In this document: piece by piece, positions 23,594-30,907 of the stretch
Numbering within the stretch: position 1 is the first letter of the stretch
Layout of the letters: the number at the start of each line of letters is the position of its first letter
DNA from: a candidate division FCPU426 bacterium
GTDB lineage: Bacteria; Oederibacteriota; Muellerivitia; Muellerivitales; Muellerivitaceae
Length of the DNA: 45,230 nucleotides
Assembly: GCA_003152075.1 (NCBI GenBank)
Contig: PLZG01000040.1
Span: 1,845-47,074 of the forward strand
Direction of reading: 5' to 3'
Program-made: the position numbers and the translations under genes
The notes under the pieces: model-generated
Seen by the model: only the letters and a program-made list of their open reading frames with translations
What the model was told of the DNA's origin: nothing
The model's database searches: none

Positions 23594-23791
23594 TTAAAAG
23601 AACAAACTCATTACCTTCTTTTTAAGAATCCACTGGTCCAACAAATCCACCGATTCCTTCCGGCTCATTCCCAAAAAGGACTTTTTGACCCACCGGAATA
23701 ACCCAACATTGGACAGGGGATTTTTCTTCTTCGCGGCGGTGTACCTGAGCGTCGTTTTCTTTGCGACTATGACAACCTTGTTCTTTTTCAT
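23594..23791 (-). CDS. Small Lys-rich hypothetical protein
   Basis: A 65-residue basic protein. The N-terminal third is Lys/Val/Ala-rich (KKNKVVIVAKKTTLRYTAAKK, described in pieces), and the remainder is amphipathic with Trp (FRWVKKSFLGMSRKESVDLLDQWILKK, likewise two helices). ATG with AAGGAGG at good spacing. No signal peptide. No family recognised; the basic character would suit nucleic-acid or membrane-surface binding. An R1 repeat lies immediately upstream. Confidence 0.65.
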   Translation of the reverse strand: MKKNKVVIVAKKTTLRYTAAKKKNPLSNVGLFRWVKKSFLGMSRKESVDLLDQWILKKKVMSLFF

Positions 23792-23824
23792 AAAACCCTC
23801 CTTAACAAAACTTAAATGCTATGA

Positions 23825-23970
23825 AACAGGGATAAACGCTGATGAACGCAGATAAAAAATCCTAATAATTCTCTGTTTTCTTCACACCTTCATTTATCTG
23901 CGTTTGTTAGTCCTTTAGGTACGCTGTTGTTTTTGTTCCCCATCAGCGTTTATCTGCGTCCATCCCTGTT
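23825..23970. repeat. Hairpin-ended dispersed repeat R1, copy d
   Basis: Left end AACAGGGATAAACGCTGATG, right end GCGTCCATCCCTGTT. It lies between the Lys-rich small gene and the PAP2 gene. Confidence 0.85.
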
Positions 23971-24101
23971 CCATTGCCGTCAGCCTTGGGGTTTTGTTTC
24001 CCCATCAATCCTTATCCATGTTTATCGCAGTTCCATTTGCCTTTGTTTTTGATGTGTTGTGTTTTCCGTTACCCATCCCCTTTATCTCCTTCATCCCTGT
24101 T
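23971..24101. repeat. Degenerate R1 half-copy adjoining copy d
   Basis: Repeats the internal R1 blocks (CCATTGCCGTCAGCC, CTTATCCATG, then CATCCCTGTT) without a recognisable left end. It ends about 10 nt before the PAP2 stop codon. Confidence 0.65.
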
Positions 24102-24111
24102 CCACCAGGCG

Positions 24112-24648
24112 TTAAATCAAAACTCGAACCACCCACAATCCCCATTGCGCGCTGGCCACTCCCAAAACCATCCCCGCCAAGGCATCCGTGGGGTAATGCA
24201 CACCCAAATAAACTCTCGAAAAACCTACAAGAAGAGCCCAACCAAAAGCCGGAACGATTAAGACCGGGAAAGCCATGGAAATCAGGCAGGCTATGAGAAA
24301 AGCGGCGGCGGTATGGCCTGATGGAAAACTGAATTCGTCCGGCGGGGCGATCAGGCACTGGATACCGCGAAGCCTTTGATGGGGCCTGGGCCTTTTGATG
24401 TTCTTTTTAATGAGGTAGTAAAAAGTCAACTCCATGGCGAAAGCCATAACACCCGCCGCCACGCATGGAATGCAGGAAGGCCAAACCAAGGCCCCGGCCA
24501 ATCCCATCAGCGCGCAGGAATAACTGTCCGCGCTCCGGGACAAACCGTAGAAAAACCTCTTCCAGGTTTTCCGGTGAACATCGCCGAAAACCTTCCCAAA
24601 AACGTGGGTGTCCCAGCGGGTGACTTGTTGTATTAAATTTTGAACCAT
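24112..24648 (-). CDS. PAP2-superfamily membrane phosphatase
   Basis: A 178-residue membrane protein with the three PAP2 phosphatase motifs: KNIKRPRP (motif 1), FPSGHTAAA (motif 2) and SRVYLGVHYPTD (motif 3), which carry the catalytic His and phosphate-binding Arg/Lys residues. Four to five membrane segments surround them. Likely substrates are lipid phosphates or undecaprenyl pyrophosphate. ATG at 24648 with AGAAGGA; a GTG 15 nt upstream is a weaker alternative. It is the second of two unrelated PAP2-fold phosphatases in the window, the other being the secreted one at 38534. Confidence 0.92.
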   Translation of the reverse strand: MVQNLIQQVTRWDTHVFGKVFGDVHRKTWKRFFYGLSRSADSYSCALMGLAGALVWPSCIPCVAAGVMAFAMELTFYYLIKKNIKRPRPHQRLRGIQCLIAPPDEFSFPSGHTAAAFLIACLISMAFPVLIVPAFGWALLVGFSRVYLGVHYPTDALAGMVLGVASAQWGLWVVRVLI

Positions 24649-25132
24649 GGCTGTCCTTCTCACTCCTTTAAGGGAGCTTTAGGGTAGGAGAAGGGTGTTT
24701 CGGGCGTGTAAACGAACCATTAACCGCTTGGAAATCTATGCTGAACCGATAATTACGATTTTCGCTAAAAAATCGAAAACAACGCCCAAAAATGGTCTTG
24801 GGGGGTATAATGTTCTCGATAGATGCCCCTATCGGTTTTGTCCTAAAACCATGGCCTTAGGCGCTACCCCCATAAGCTTTTAAGAGGGGTTGCCATTAGG
24901 TCCACTTCCAAAAAATGACAATTTAAAAATAGCCATAAGCCGCCTTCTCGCGGATTCTCCTTTATTCAAACACTCTGGAGAGGACCGGAAGATCATCGCC
25001 TGTGAAAAGGCTTTTACTTTTTTGGGTTAAACGGGAACCCCATCAAGCTTCAACCTCCGGCATACCTCAACGGCCTTTGCCGGATTTTTGATCCCGATCA
25101 GCTCAAGGTCTGGAGTCTCTTCAGGAGGATAT
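24649..25132. other. 480-nt intergenic region before the GGDEF gene
   Basis: No gene supported. It holds a perfect TATAAT at 24806-24811 with no good -35, a small AT-rich hairpin near 24757-24776 (CGATTTT/AAAATCG), and an 18-nt sequence (24720-24737) repeated at 26369-26386. No cyclic-di-GMP riboswitch core was recognised. Confidence 0.4.
24720..24737. repeat. 18-nt direct repeat, left copy (right copy 26369-26386)
   Basis: TTAACCGCTTGGAAATCT occurs exactly here and at 26369-26386, flanking the GGDEF gene at a distance of about 1.65 kb. Confidence 0.75.
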
Positions 25133-26296
25133 ATGCATTCTCTCACCAACGATCAAATGAATCGGATTCGCCAACACCAAAGGCTTTTGGGCCAGGAAGT
25201 TCTGATGTACCAGCGAGTCATGGCCGGTATGCGCCGGGGCATCTCGATGGAATCCCTGTTTAAACTGACGATCCGGTCGGTGCAGAAAGGGCTGGGCTTC
25301 AAGCGGTGCGGCATTTTCCTTTTGGATCCGGATGGCCACGCCATGACCCTGGCCTTGGGCATCGACAGGTCGGGGCACTTCGAAAAAAACAAGGACCGCT
25401 TTCCCATCGTGCGCCGCCGGGGAACCAACGCGTTTTCGGATATCGTCAACGGGTATTTACGGTTTTTCTTCACCAACCATCTTCCCCAACGCCAGCATAA
25501 AAGCGACCGCCAGCGCGTTCCCGTCAGGAGCACCGCGGTGGTGCCCATCCAAGTCGGGGGTGGAAAAATCATCGGGGCCTTGGCCGTGGATCAACTGAAC
25601 GCCAGCCGTCTCATCACGCGTTCCGATGTGGCGTCCCTTTTTAATGTCGCCACCCAGGTAGGCCTGGCCTTCCAGTCCCTGCAGGCCCATGAGAAGGTTG
25701 TCAAACAATCCCAGACCGATCCGCTGACGGGGCTTTCCAACCGCCGCTTTTTCGAGAAGGCGCTGTCGGAGGAACTCAAACGCTGCGAAAAAACCGGGGA
25801 CTCTTGCAGCCTGGTGCTGGCGGACCTGGACTATTTCAAGAAGGTGAACGACGCCTACGGCCACGACATCGGCGACGAATTCCTGAAGCATATGGCGCGC
25901 TTGTTTCACGGCTGTGTCCGCGGCCTGGACACCGTTGCGCGCATTGGCGGCGAGGAGTTTGCCTTGCTTTTGCCCGACACCCCGCCCGCCAGCGCCCAAT
26001 TCCTGGTCCAGCGCCTTCTCCGGCAGGTCCGCGCGAACCCGCCGCGCCTTCCGGAAGGAGGGCCGGACTCTTATCCCCTGACGGTCAGTTTGGGAGTCTC
26101 CAACTATGGACGTGGCAAGGCGGACCCGCGCCAGATGTTCAAGCTGGCCGACCAAAGCCTGTACCAGGCCAAAGACAAGGGCCGCGACTGCGCCGGGAAA
26201 ATGCAGATTCTAACTGGCAAAAGGTCCGTTTCCTCCAGGCCCCCGGGGTCAAAAAATCGCCGGCAAATCCAGGACCGGATCAGGGACACGGCTTGA
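25133..26296 (+). CDS. GAF-GGDEF diguanylate cyclase
   Basis: A 387-residue soluble protein. Residues about 30-185 look like a GAF sensor domain (FKRCGIFLLDPDGHAMTLALG, then VVPIQVGGGKIIGALAVDQL, both characteristic GAF strands). Residues about 190-360 are a GGDEF domain starting DPLTGLSNRRFF. The active-site motif is GGEEF (272-276), and an inhibitory RxxD site (Arg263-Asp266) stands five residues upstream, so it should make cyclic di-GMP with product inhibition. ATG 25133 has GGAGG. No membrane segment. No c-di-GMP effector is encoded nearby. Confidence 0.93.
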   Translation: MHSLTNDQMNRIRQHQRLLGQEVLMYQRVMAGMRRGISMESLFKLTIRSVQKGLGFKRCGIFLLDPDGHAMTLALGIDRSGHFEKNKDRFPIVRRRGTNAFSDIVNGYLRFFFTNHLPQRQHKSDRQRVPVRSTAVVPIQVGGGKIIGALAVDQLNASRLITRSDVASLFNVATQVGLAFQSLQAHEKVVKQSQTDPLTGLSNRRFFEKALSEELKRCEKTGDSCSLVLADLDYFKKVNDAYGHDIGDEFLKHMARLFHGCVRGLDTVARIGGEEFALLLPDTPPASAQFLVQRLLRQVRANPPRLPEGGPDSYPLTVSLGVSNYGRGKADPRQMFKLADQSLYQAKDKGRDCAGKMQILTGKRSVSSRPPGSKNRRQIQDRIRDTA

Positions 26297-26368
26297 CGGG
26301 CCCACAGATGAGTGCCTGGCTCCCAGCCACTGGAACGGAAACGGCCGCTTCGGCCATTGGAATGAGGC

Positions 26369-26386
26369 TTAACCGCTTGGAAATCT
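26369..26386. repeat. 18-nt direct repeat, right copy (left copy 24720-24737)
   Basis: Exact copy of 24720-24737 in the same orientation, 73 nt past the GGDEF stop codon. Confidence 0.75.
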
Positions 26387-26424
26387 TTCGGGAGGCCCCT
26401 GCCCCGAGGCCTCAAACCGAAGGG

Positions 26425-26465
26425 CAAGACCTGGGTGTGCCAATTCCACAGGAACAAGGAATTGG
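26425..26465. repeat. 41-nt hairpin repeat R3, copy 1
   Basis: GCCAATTCC (26439-26447) pairs with GGAATTGGC (26458-26466). The 41-nt block matches 29698-29738 at 37 positions. Both copies lie shortly downstream of plus-strand genes. Confidence 0.75.
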
Positions 26466-26500
26466 CGCAGAGAAAACAATGCTTTTGGAGGCCCTAAAAT

Positions 26501-26531
26501 AAAAAAACCCGGGGAAGGAATTCCACCGGGT
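26501..26531 (-). terminator. Rho-independent terminator on the minus strand
   Basis: On the minus strand ACCCGG pairs with CCGGGT (26526-26531 with 26507-26512), followed by seven T. The only minus-strand gene it can serve is the 57-aa gene at 26621-26794. Confidence 0.75.
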
Positions 26532-26620
26532 GAAAAGACAAAGGGGGTGTTAATCGTCGCCTTCGCCAGCCATCTCAGATTAGCCAACCCATTTCTTCTC
26601 AACCTCCACCCAATCTTTTT

Positions 26621-26794
26621 TTACGACCGTCCCGCTTTAACATTGCCCACAATCTCAGCCCCGCCCATCAAATCAACGTTCTTGAGGCATCTCCTTCCCA
26701 AACAACGAAAAAAAACTTCCAACTCCAGCTGTTCCCTCATCATCGAAGTTTCTTTTGGTTCCATTTCCAATTTTTCATCTTTTAATTTAAGCAC
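26621..26794 (-). CDS. Small 57-aa protein, GTG start, unknown
   Basis: GTG at 26794 is preceded by AGGAGG with a 5-nt spacer, the best SD in this stretch, and the frame runs 57 codons to TAA. The peptide is charged at the N-terminus (LKLKDEKLEMEPKE), amphipathic in the middle (MREQLELEVFF) and ends with a Cys/Arg/Gly-rich part (RCLGRRCLK, then DLMGGAEIVG). It has its own terminator and is divergent from the fused phosphatase, sharing its promoter region. No family recognised. Two cysteines five apart and the Gly-rich tail leave open a modified-peptide precursor, but nothing nearby supports it. Confidence 0.6.
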   Translation of the reverse strand: MLKLKDEKLEMEPKETSMMREQLELEVFFRCLGRRCLKNVDLMGGAEIVGNVKAGRS

Positions 26795-26932
26795 AGTGCC
26801 TCCTATTCGCTCTTTATCCTTTTGGGCATATGGTATCCACTTGTCTTGAACCGGGGGTTTCAGGCTTGTAAATACTGGGGTTAATTAATTGAAAAATAAA
26901 AATTCAACGACTAAAGGGGTTATTCGATTAAA

Positions 26933-26949
26933 TTCACACACTTTTAACA
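26933..26949 (+). promoter_or_regulatory. Pho-box-like repeat before the fused phosphatase
   Basis: TTCACA-CACTT-TTAACA, an 11-bp direct repeat matching TT(A/C/T)ACA twice, lies 70 nt before the GTG start. No -10 occurs at the 21-nt distance; a weak GACAAT lies one helical turn further down at 26982-26987. Confidence 0.5.
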
Positions 26950-27018
26950 ATCACCCGATTGCTCCCATCCAACCACCAACCGACAATAGTTCATTCCCTT
27001 CTCCTAAAGGAGCTATCC

Positions 27019-29676
27019 GTGAAAAACTTGATATTCACCTTGCCACTTTTAATCCTCTTGGCCTCTATTCCCGCCTGGGCCGATGACGACGATACCCCCG
27101 GCCTGGACGTGCCCGGTCAGGAACAAAAACTGAACGCAGAACTCTGGCGCTTCGCCAAGAACAGTTCCTACGAGGTCGTCCAAGCGGACCTCAACAAGAC
27201 TCGCAAGGAATCCAAAAAAAACCTCACGACCGAAGTTACCCTTCCCAATGATTGGCGCATGGCGCCTGCGGGCGGCCAATTGGAGTTGGGCCGCTATCCC
27301 ATGGTAGCGGTTCCCTTCGGCGGCAATCTCGTGGTTTTGAACAACGGCTATTACGTTGAGACCAACCCGGAAATTTCGGTCGTCAGCGCGGACAGTTCCC
27401 AAATCCTCAAAACCCTCACCGTCCCTTCCCTTTTTCCCTCAGCGAAGGTTGGATTGGATGGCATTCTTTACGTCAGCGGCGGTTACGACCAAAGCATCCG
27501 TGGCTTTGATTCCTCAATGGTTGAGAAGAAGGACTTTCAAATGAACGGCTTCACTGCTGGGCTAGCGCCCGTCGACAAAAACACCCTGGCCGTGGCCTAT
27601 ATGCTCCAGGACAACAGCCGAGGGAACTACAAAACAAAAGGACGGCTGGCCCTGGTGGATACCCGTGGCGGGGAAATCAAGGATGAACTGGAATGCGGAA
27701 GAATCCCCTACGCCCTGGAGTTTCAAGATGGCAAACTTTTCGTTTCCGTCTTACAAGACAACCAGGTGGCGGTTTATTCCGTGATGGGAGGCCGGTTGAA
27801 AGCCCTCGCCACGATCCCCACCGGCACCAACCCCACCGCCTTTGCCGCCGACCCCGCCGTCCACCGACTCTACGTGATGAACCAGAATTCGGACGAGATC
27901 ACCGTCCTGGACAGCGTGAAGGGAGTCAAAATCAAAACCTGGAGCCTCCGCAAGGAAGGCTTCAAGTTCGGCATGGCCCCCACCTCCGGCTGGGTGAACG
28001 GCGGCAAGCTTTTCGTCACACTCTCCCGCCTGAACGCGGTGGCCGTGGTGGATACGAAAGACGGCCGGGTGGAAGGCTATATCCCCACCGGCTGGTACCC
28101 CACCTTCGTCACCGGCGACGCGGACCACCTCTTAACCCTGAGCTCCAAGGGCATCCACGAGCGCCGTCCCAATCCCAACGGCCCCCAGCCCACCAAAAAG
28201 CGCGAAGAGCCGGGTTATGTTTTGACCCTCCTCAAGGGCAGCCTGGGCACTCTTTCCATTTCGGATTTGGATTCCAACTTGCCCGATTGGACTAAGGGGG
28301 TAAGCGAAGCTTCACCCCTCTTTGACCCGGCCCAAGGGTTCAAACTACCCATCAAATACGTCTTCTATATAGTGAAGGAGAACCGCACCTACGACCAGGT
28401 TTTGGGGGATTTGGGGAGCGGCAACGGCGATAAGGACCTTTGCATCTTCGGGCAGGATGTCACCCCCAACCATCACCAATTGGCGAGGGACTTCGTGAAC
28501 CTGGACAATTTCTACGTGGACGGTGAAATCAGCGTGTTGGGCCACAGCTACACCACCAGCGGCTACGCCAGCCCCTTCCTGGAATGGCTAGGCATGAACG
28601 ATTACTCCGGGCGGCTCGGCGCCAAGGACGCCAAGAACCCCCGCAAGAACGAGGACTTCTGGCCCTTCGGCACGGTGCCCTTCACCTTTTCCCCCAGCTA
28701 CCTCTGGGACGCCATGGACGCCAAAAACCTGGATTACCGGGTTTATGGGGAAGACTACATCTTTTTCTGTAAACCCTACAAATTGTTGGCGGACAAGTTC
28801 GGGGAGGATTCGCCCATGGCCCGCGAGTGCTATGACCGCTTCATGGAAATGTCCAAGGACAAGGTCCGGGACACCGCCTTCCAGAACCTGATGAAGCCCT
28901 ACGCCGGGCGCAATTTCATCCCGGAGGAATGCGGCAAGCTTTTGGACGACCCGGATTTCCTCAAGAAATTCTCGGAATTTTATGTCGGCGACGGAAGCCT
29001 GGCGGAAGCCATCGGCAAGGACCCGGTCTTCAAGGACCAATGGGCGGGCTTCCTCTACCATTGTTCCTTCGACTTCCTGGGTTGGGACCTGGCCTATTCG
29101 GATTTGAAGCGCATAGCGGTTTGGCAGGACGACTTCAACCGGCAAGTGGCCAGGGGCAAGGTGCTTCCCCTCCAATACATCTGGCTTCCCAACGACCATA
29201 CGGCGGGCATGGACCCCAAGTCCCTCAACCCCAACCAGCTTGTGGCCCAGAACGACGCGGCAGTGGGGGCCATCTTGGATACCCTTTCGAAAAGTCCCAT
29301 CTGGAAGGAAAGCCTGGTGTTGGTCATCGAGGATGATTCCCAGAACGGCCCGGACCACGTGGATGCGATGCGCAGTTTCTGCCTGGCCGCCGGGCCTTCC
29401 GTCAAGCGGGGCGGCGTCGTGGTCAGCGACCTTTATGACCAGCTCAGCCTGTTAAAAACCATGGAGCTGATCCTTGGTATCGATCCCTTGAACATGAACG
29501 ACGGCCTGGCGGCCCCCATGTTTTCGCTCTTCACACAAAAGCCTGACGACCGCCCCTACCGCCTGCCCGAACCCTCGCGCTATCTCACCGCTGAGGACAA
29601 GGAACTTTACCGTTATCTCTTGCGGTCCAAAAAGGATAAACCCTTATCCGAAATCTTGACCCAAAAGGGCCCTTGA
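27019..29676 (+). CDS. Secreted YncE-type beta-propeller fused to phosphoesterase domain
   Basis: An 885-residue secreted protein. The signal peptide KNLIFTLPLLILLASIPAWA is followed by a YncE/YVTN-type beta-propeller (about 80-400, for example VAVYSVMGGRLKALATIPTG and ITVLDSVKGVKIKTW). The C-terminal half (about 445-860) is an alkaline-phosphatase-superfamily phosphoesterase (PF04185-like): KENRTYDQVLGD at about 454 matches the ENRSFD metal-site motif, and VIEDDSQNGPDHVD at about 768 the second. It should hydrolyse phosphate esters in the periplasm or outside. GTG at 27019 follows AAAGGAG; the longer ATG frame has none. It converges on a split homologous pair (29844-32290). Confidence 0.9.
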   Translation: MKNLIFTLPLLILLASIPAWADDDDTPGLDVPGQEQKLNAELWRFAKNSSYEVVQADLNKTRKESKKNLTTEVTLPNDWRMAPAGGQLELGRYPMVAVPFGGNLVVLNNGYYVETNPEISVVSADSSQILKTLTVPSLFPSAKVGLDGILYVSGGYDQSIRGFDSSMVEKKDFQMNGFTAGLAPVDKNTLAVAYMLQDNSRGNYKTKGRLALVDTRGGEIKDELECGRIPYALEFQDGKLFVSVLQDNQVAVYSVMGGRLKALATIPTGTNPTAFAADPAVHRLYVMNQNSDEITVLDSVKGVKIKTWSLRKEGFKFGMAPTSGWVNGGKLFVTLSRLNAVAVVDTKDGRVEGYIPTGWYPTFVTGDADHLLTLSSKGIHERRPNPNGPQPTKKREEPGYVLTLLKGSLGTLSISDLDSNLPDWTKGVSEASPLFDPAQGFKLPIKYVFYIVKENRTYDQVLGDLGSGNGDKDLCIFGQDVTPNHHQLARDFVNLDNFYVDGEISVLGHSYTTSGYASPFLEWLGMNDYSGRLGAKDAKNPRKNEDFWPFGTVPFTFSPSYLWDAMDAKNLDYRVYGEDYIFFCKPYKLLADKFGEDSPMARECYDRFMEMSKDKVRDTAFQNLMKPYAGRNFIPEECGKLLDDPDFLKKFSEFYVGDGSLAEAIGKDPVFKDQWAGFLYHCSFDFLGWDLAYSDLKRIAVWQDDFNRQVARGKVLPLQYIWLPNDHTAGMDPKSLNPNQLVAQNDAAVGAILDTLSKSPIWKESLVLVIEDDSQNGPDHVDAMRSFCLAAGPSVKRGGVVVSDLYDQLSLLKTMELILGIDPLNMNDGLAAPMFSLFTQKPDDRPYRLPEPSRYLTAEDKELYRYLLRSKKDKPLSEILTQKGP

Positions 29677-29697
29677 CCCGAGCCCACAAGGCAGGGG

Positions 29698-29738
29698 AAA
29701 GACTTGGGTGTGCCAATTCCATAGGAATAAGGAATTGG
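29698..29738. repeat. 41-nt hairpin repeat R3, copy 2
   Basis: CCAATTCC (29713-29720) pairs with GGAATTGG (29731-29738); 37 of 41 positions match 26425-26465. It lies just past the fused phosphatase stop codon. Confidence 0.75.
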
Positions 29739-29843
29739 TTAGTCACCCCGGCGAACGTGCGGTAGTCGGCCAACTCAGAAAGCACTTTGGGTGAAGACAT
29801 CCGGCCCGCCCGCGGCACCATTATACCCATGGCTGTGTCGCTC

Positions 29844-30878
29844 TTATTTTCCTACCACGAGAAGGTGAAAGGTTCCTGGTAATATCTTTCCGCGGGGCTT
29901 GGGTTCCTCTTTCGTCGGCGCTGGCGCATCCTCCCTTTTGGCGACCGTCAGAAAAACGCGGCCCGTTTTGTCATCCAAGGCCAGGGTCTTGGCGCCGGGT
30001 TCGGTTTGGAGGTTCTGCGCTACGCTGTATTTGTTCGGTGAGTCCTCATGGATGACCGTGAGGGTCCCATCCCCGTTGGAGCTGAAGACATTCCCAGCGG
30101 AGGGATCGAACGCGGTTCCATCCACATGGTCACCGATAGGAAGGGTCTGGATGACCTTGCCGTTCTTGGCGTTCATGGCCACCAACAGGTGGTTGTGACA
30201 GCCGCTGAAAAGCCTGTTGTTTTTGAAGTCCATGGAAAGTCCCGAGGGGGACTCACCGGGGGCCAGGGGCCAGCTTTTGAGGACCTTCAGGGTTTTGGGG
30301 TCCATCTTCAAGACCATGCTCTTGGTCTCGAGGTTGTCGTAGAGATGGCCCTTTCCGTCACTGACCGCCACTTCGGGTCCACCGTCAAGGGTCACCATCT
30401 TATCCAGTTTGTTGTTTACGGGGTCGATAACGCAGGCGGTGTGGCTGTCTCCGTTGAAGGTCAGCACCTTGCCCGTGGTAGGGTCATTGAGGATGACATC
30501 GCAGTCCTCCGCGGTGGGGATCTCAGCCAAGCGCTGGAAGGTTTTGAGGTCGAAGACCACCACGCTTCCCGGCTTCCCGCTGGAAGCGAAACCCTTTCCC
30601 AGGTCGGGACGCGTCACGATGCCGTGGGGGTGGGGAACCTTCTCAACTGTCCCAATAAGGGTCAAACCGTCGGCGTCCACCACCTGGATACTGTCGTTAT
30701 GGGAGAGATAGACCCGTCGTGCGTCACTATCCACGGTCAGGAAGTCGTACCCGCCGTCCCCGGGAAGGGAAACTTTTTTTAGGATTTTGTATCCACCGCT
30801 CCCCGCCCCCTGAGCGTAAAGTCCGCCTGTGAAACTCACGAAAACCCATAACAGCAAAACCGCCTTTACGATATTCAT
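29844..30878 (-). CDS. Secreted YncE-family beta-propeller protein
   Basis: A 344-residue protein with a signal peptide (VKAVLLLWVFVSFTGGLYA) and about seven blades of YncE/YVTN type (DGGYDFLTVDSDARRVYLSH, SIQVVDADGLTLIG, TSRPDL-type turns). YncE-like propellers act as binding or scaffold modules, and their ligand here is unknown. ATG 30878 has AGGAGG; a longer frame reaches into the phosphoesterase gene. It starts 29 nt after the phosphoesterase stop, so the two are one transcription unit. Domain for domain, the pair matches the fused protein encoded on the opposite strand. Confidence 0.88.
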   Translation of the reverse strand: MNIVKAVLLLWVFVSFTGGLYAQGAGSGGYKILKKVSLPGDGGYDFLTVDSDARRVYLSHNDSIQVVDADGLTLIGTVEKVPHPHGIVTRPDLGKGFASSGKPGSVVVFDLKTFQRLAEIPTAEDCDVILNDPTTGKVLTFNGDSHTACVIDPVNNKLDKMVTLDGGPEVAVSDGKGHLYDNLETKSMVLKMDPKTLKVLKSWPLAPGESPSGLSMDFKNNRLFSGCHNHLLVAMNAKNGKVIQTLPIGDHVDGTAFDPSAGNVFSSNGDGTLTVIHEDSPNKYSVAQNLQTEPGAKTLALDDKTGRVFLTVAKREDAPAPTKEEPKPRGKILPGTFHLLVVGK

Positions 30879-30907
30879 GATGCTTTCCTCCTGTTTGAAT
30901 GGGCCCA

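Larger units (their letters stand above)
26297..26620. other. Intergenic region: repeats and a minus-strand terminator
   Basis: About 320 nt with no supported gene. It contains the 18-nt repeat (26369-26386), the 41-nt hairpin repeat (26425-26465) and a terminator (26501-26531). Confidence 0.5.

Noticed and set aside
26547-26849. 100-aa plus-strand frame
   Set aside because: Antisense shadow of the SD-supported 57-aa minus-strand gene and its upstream region.
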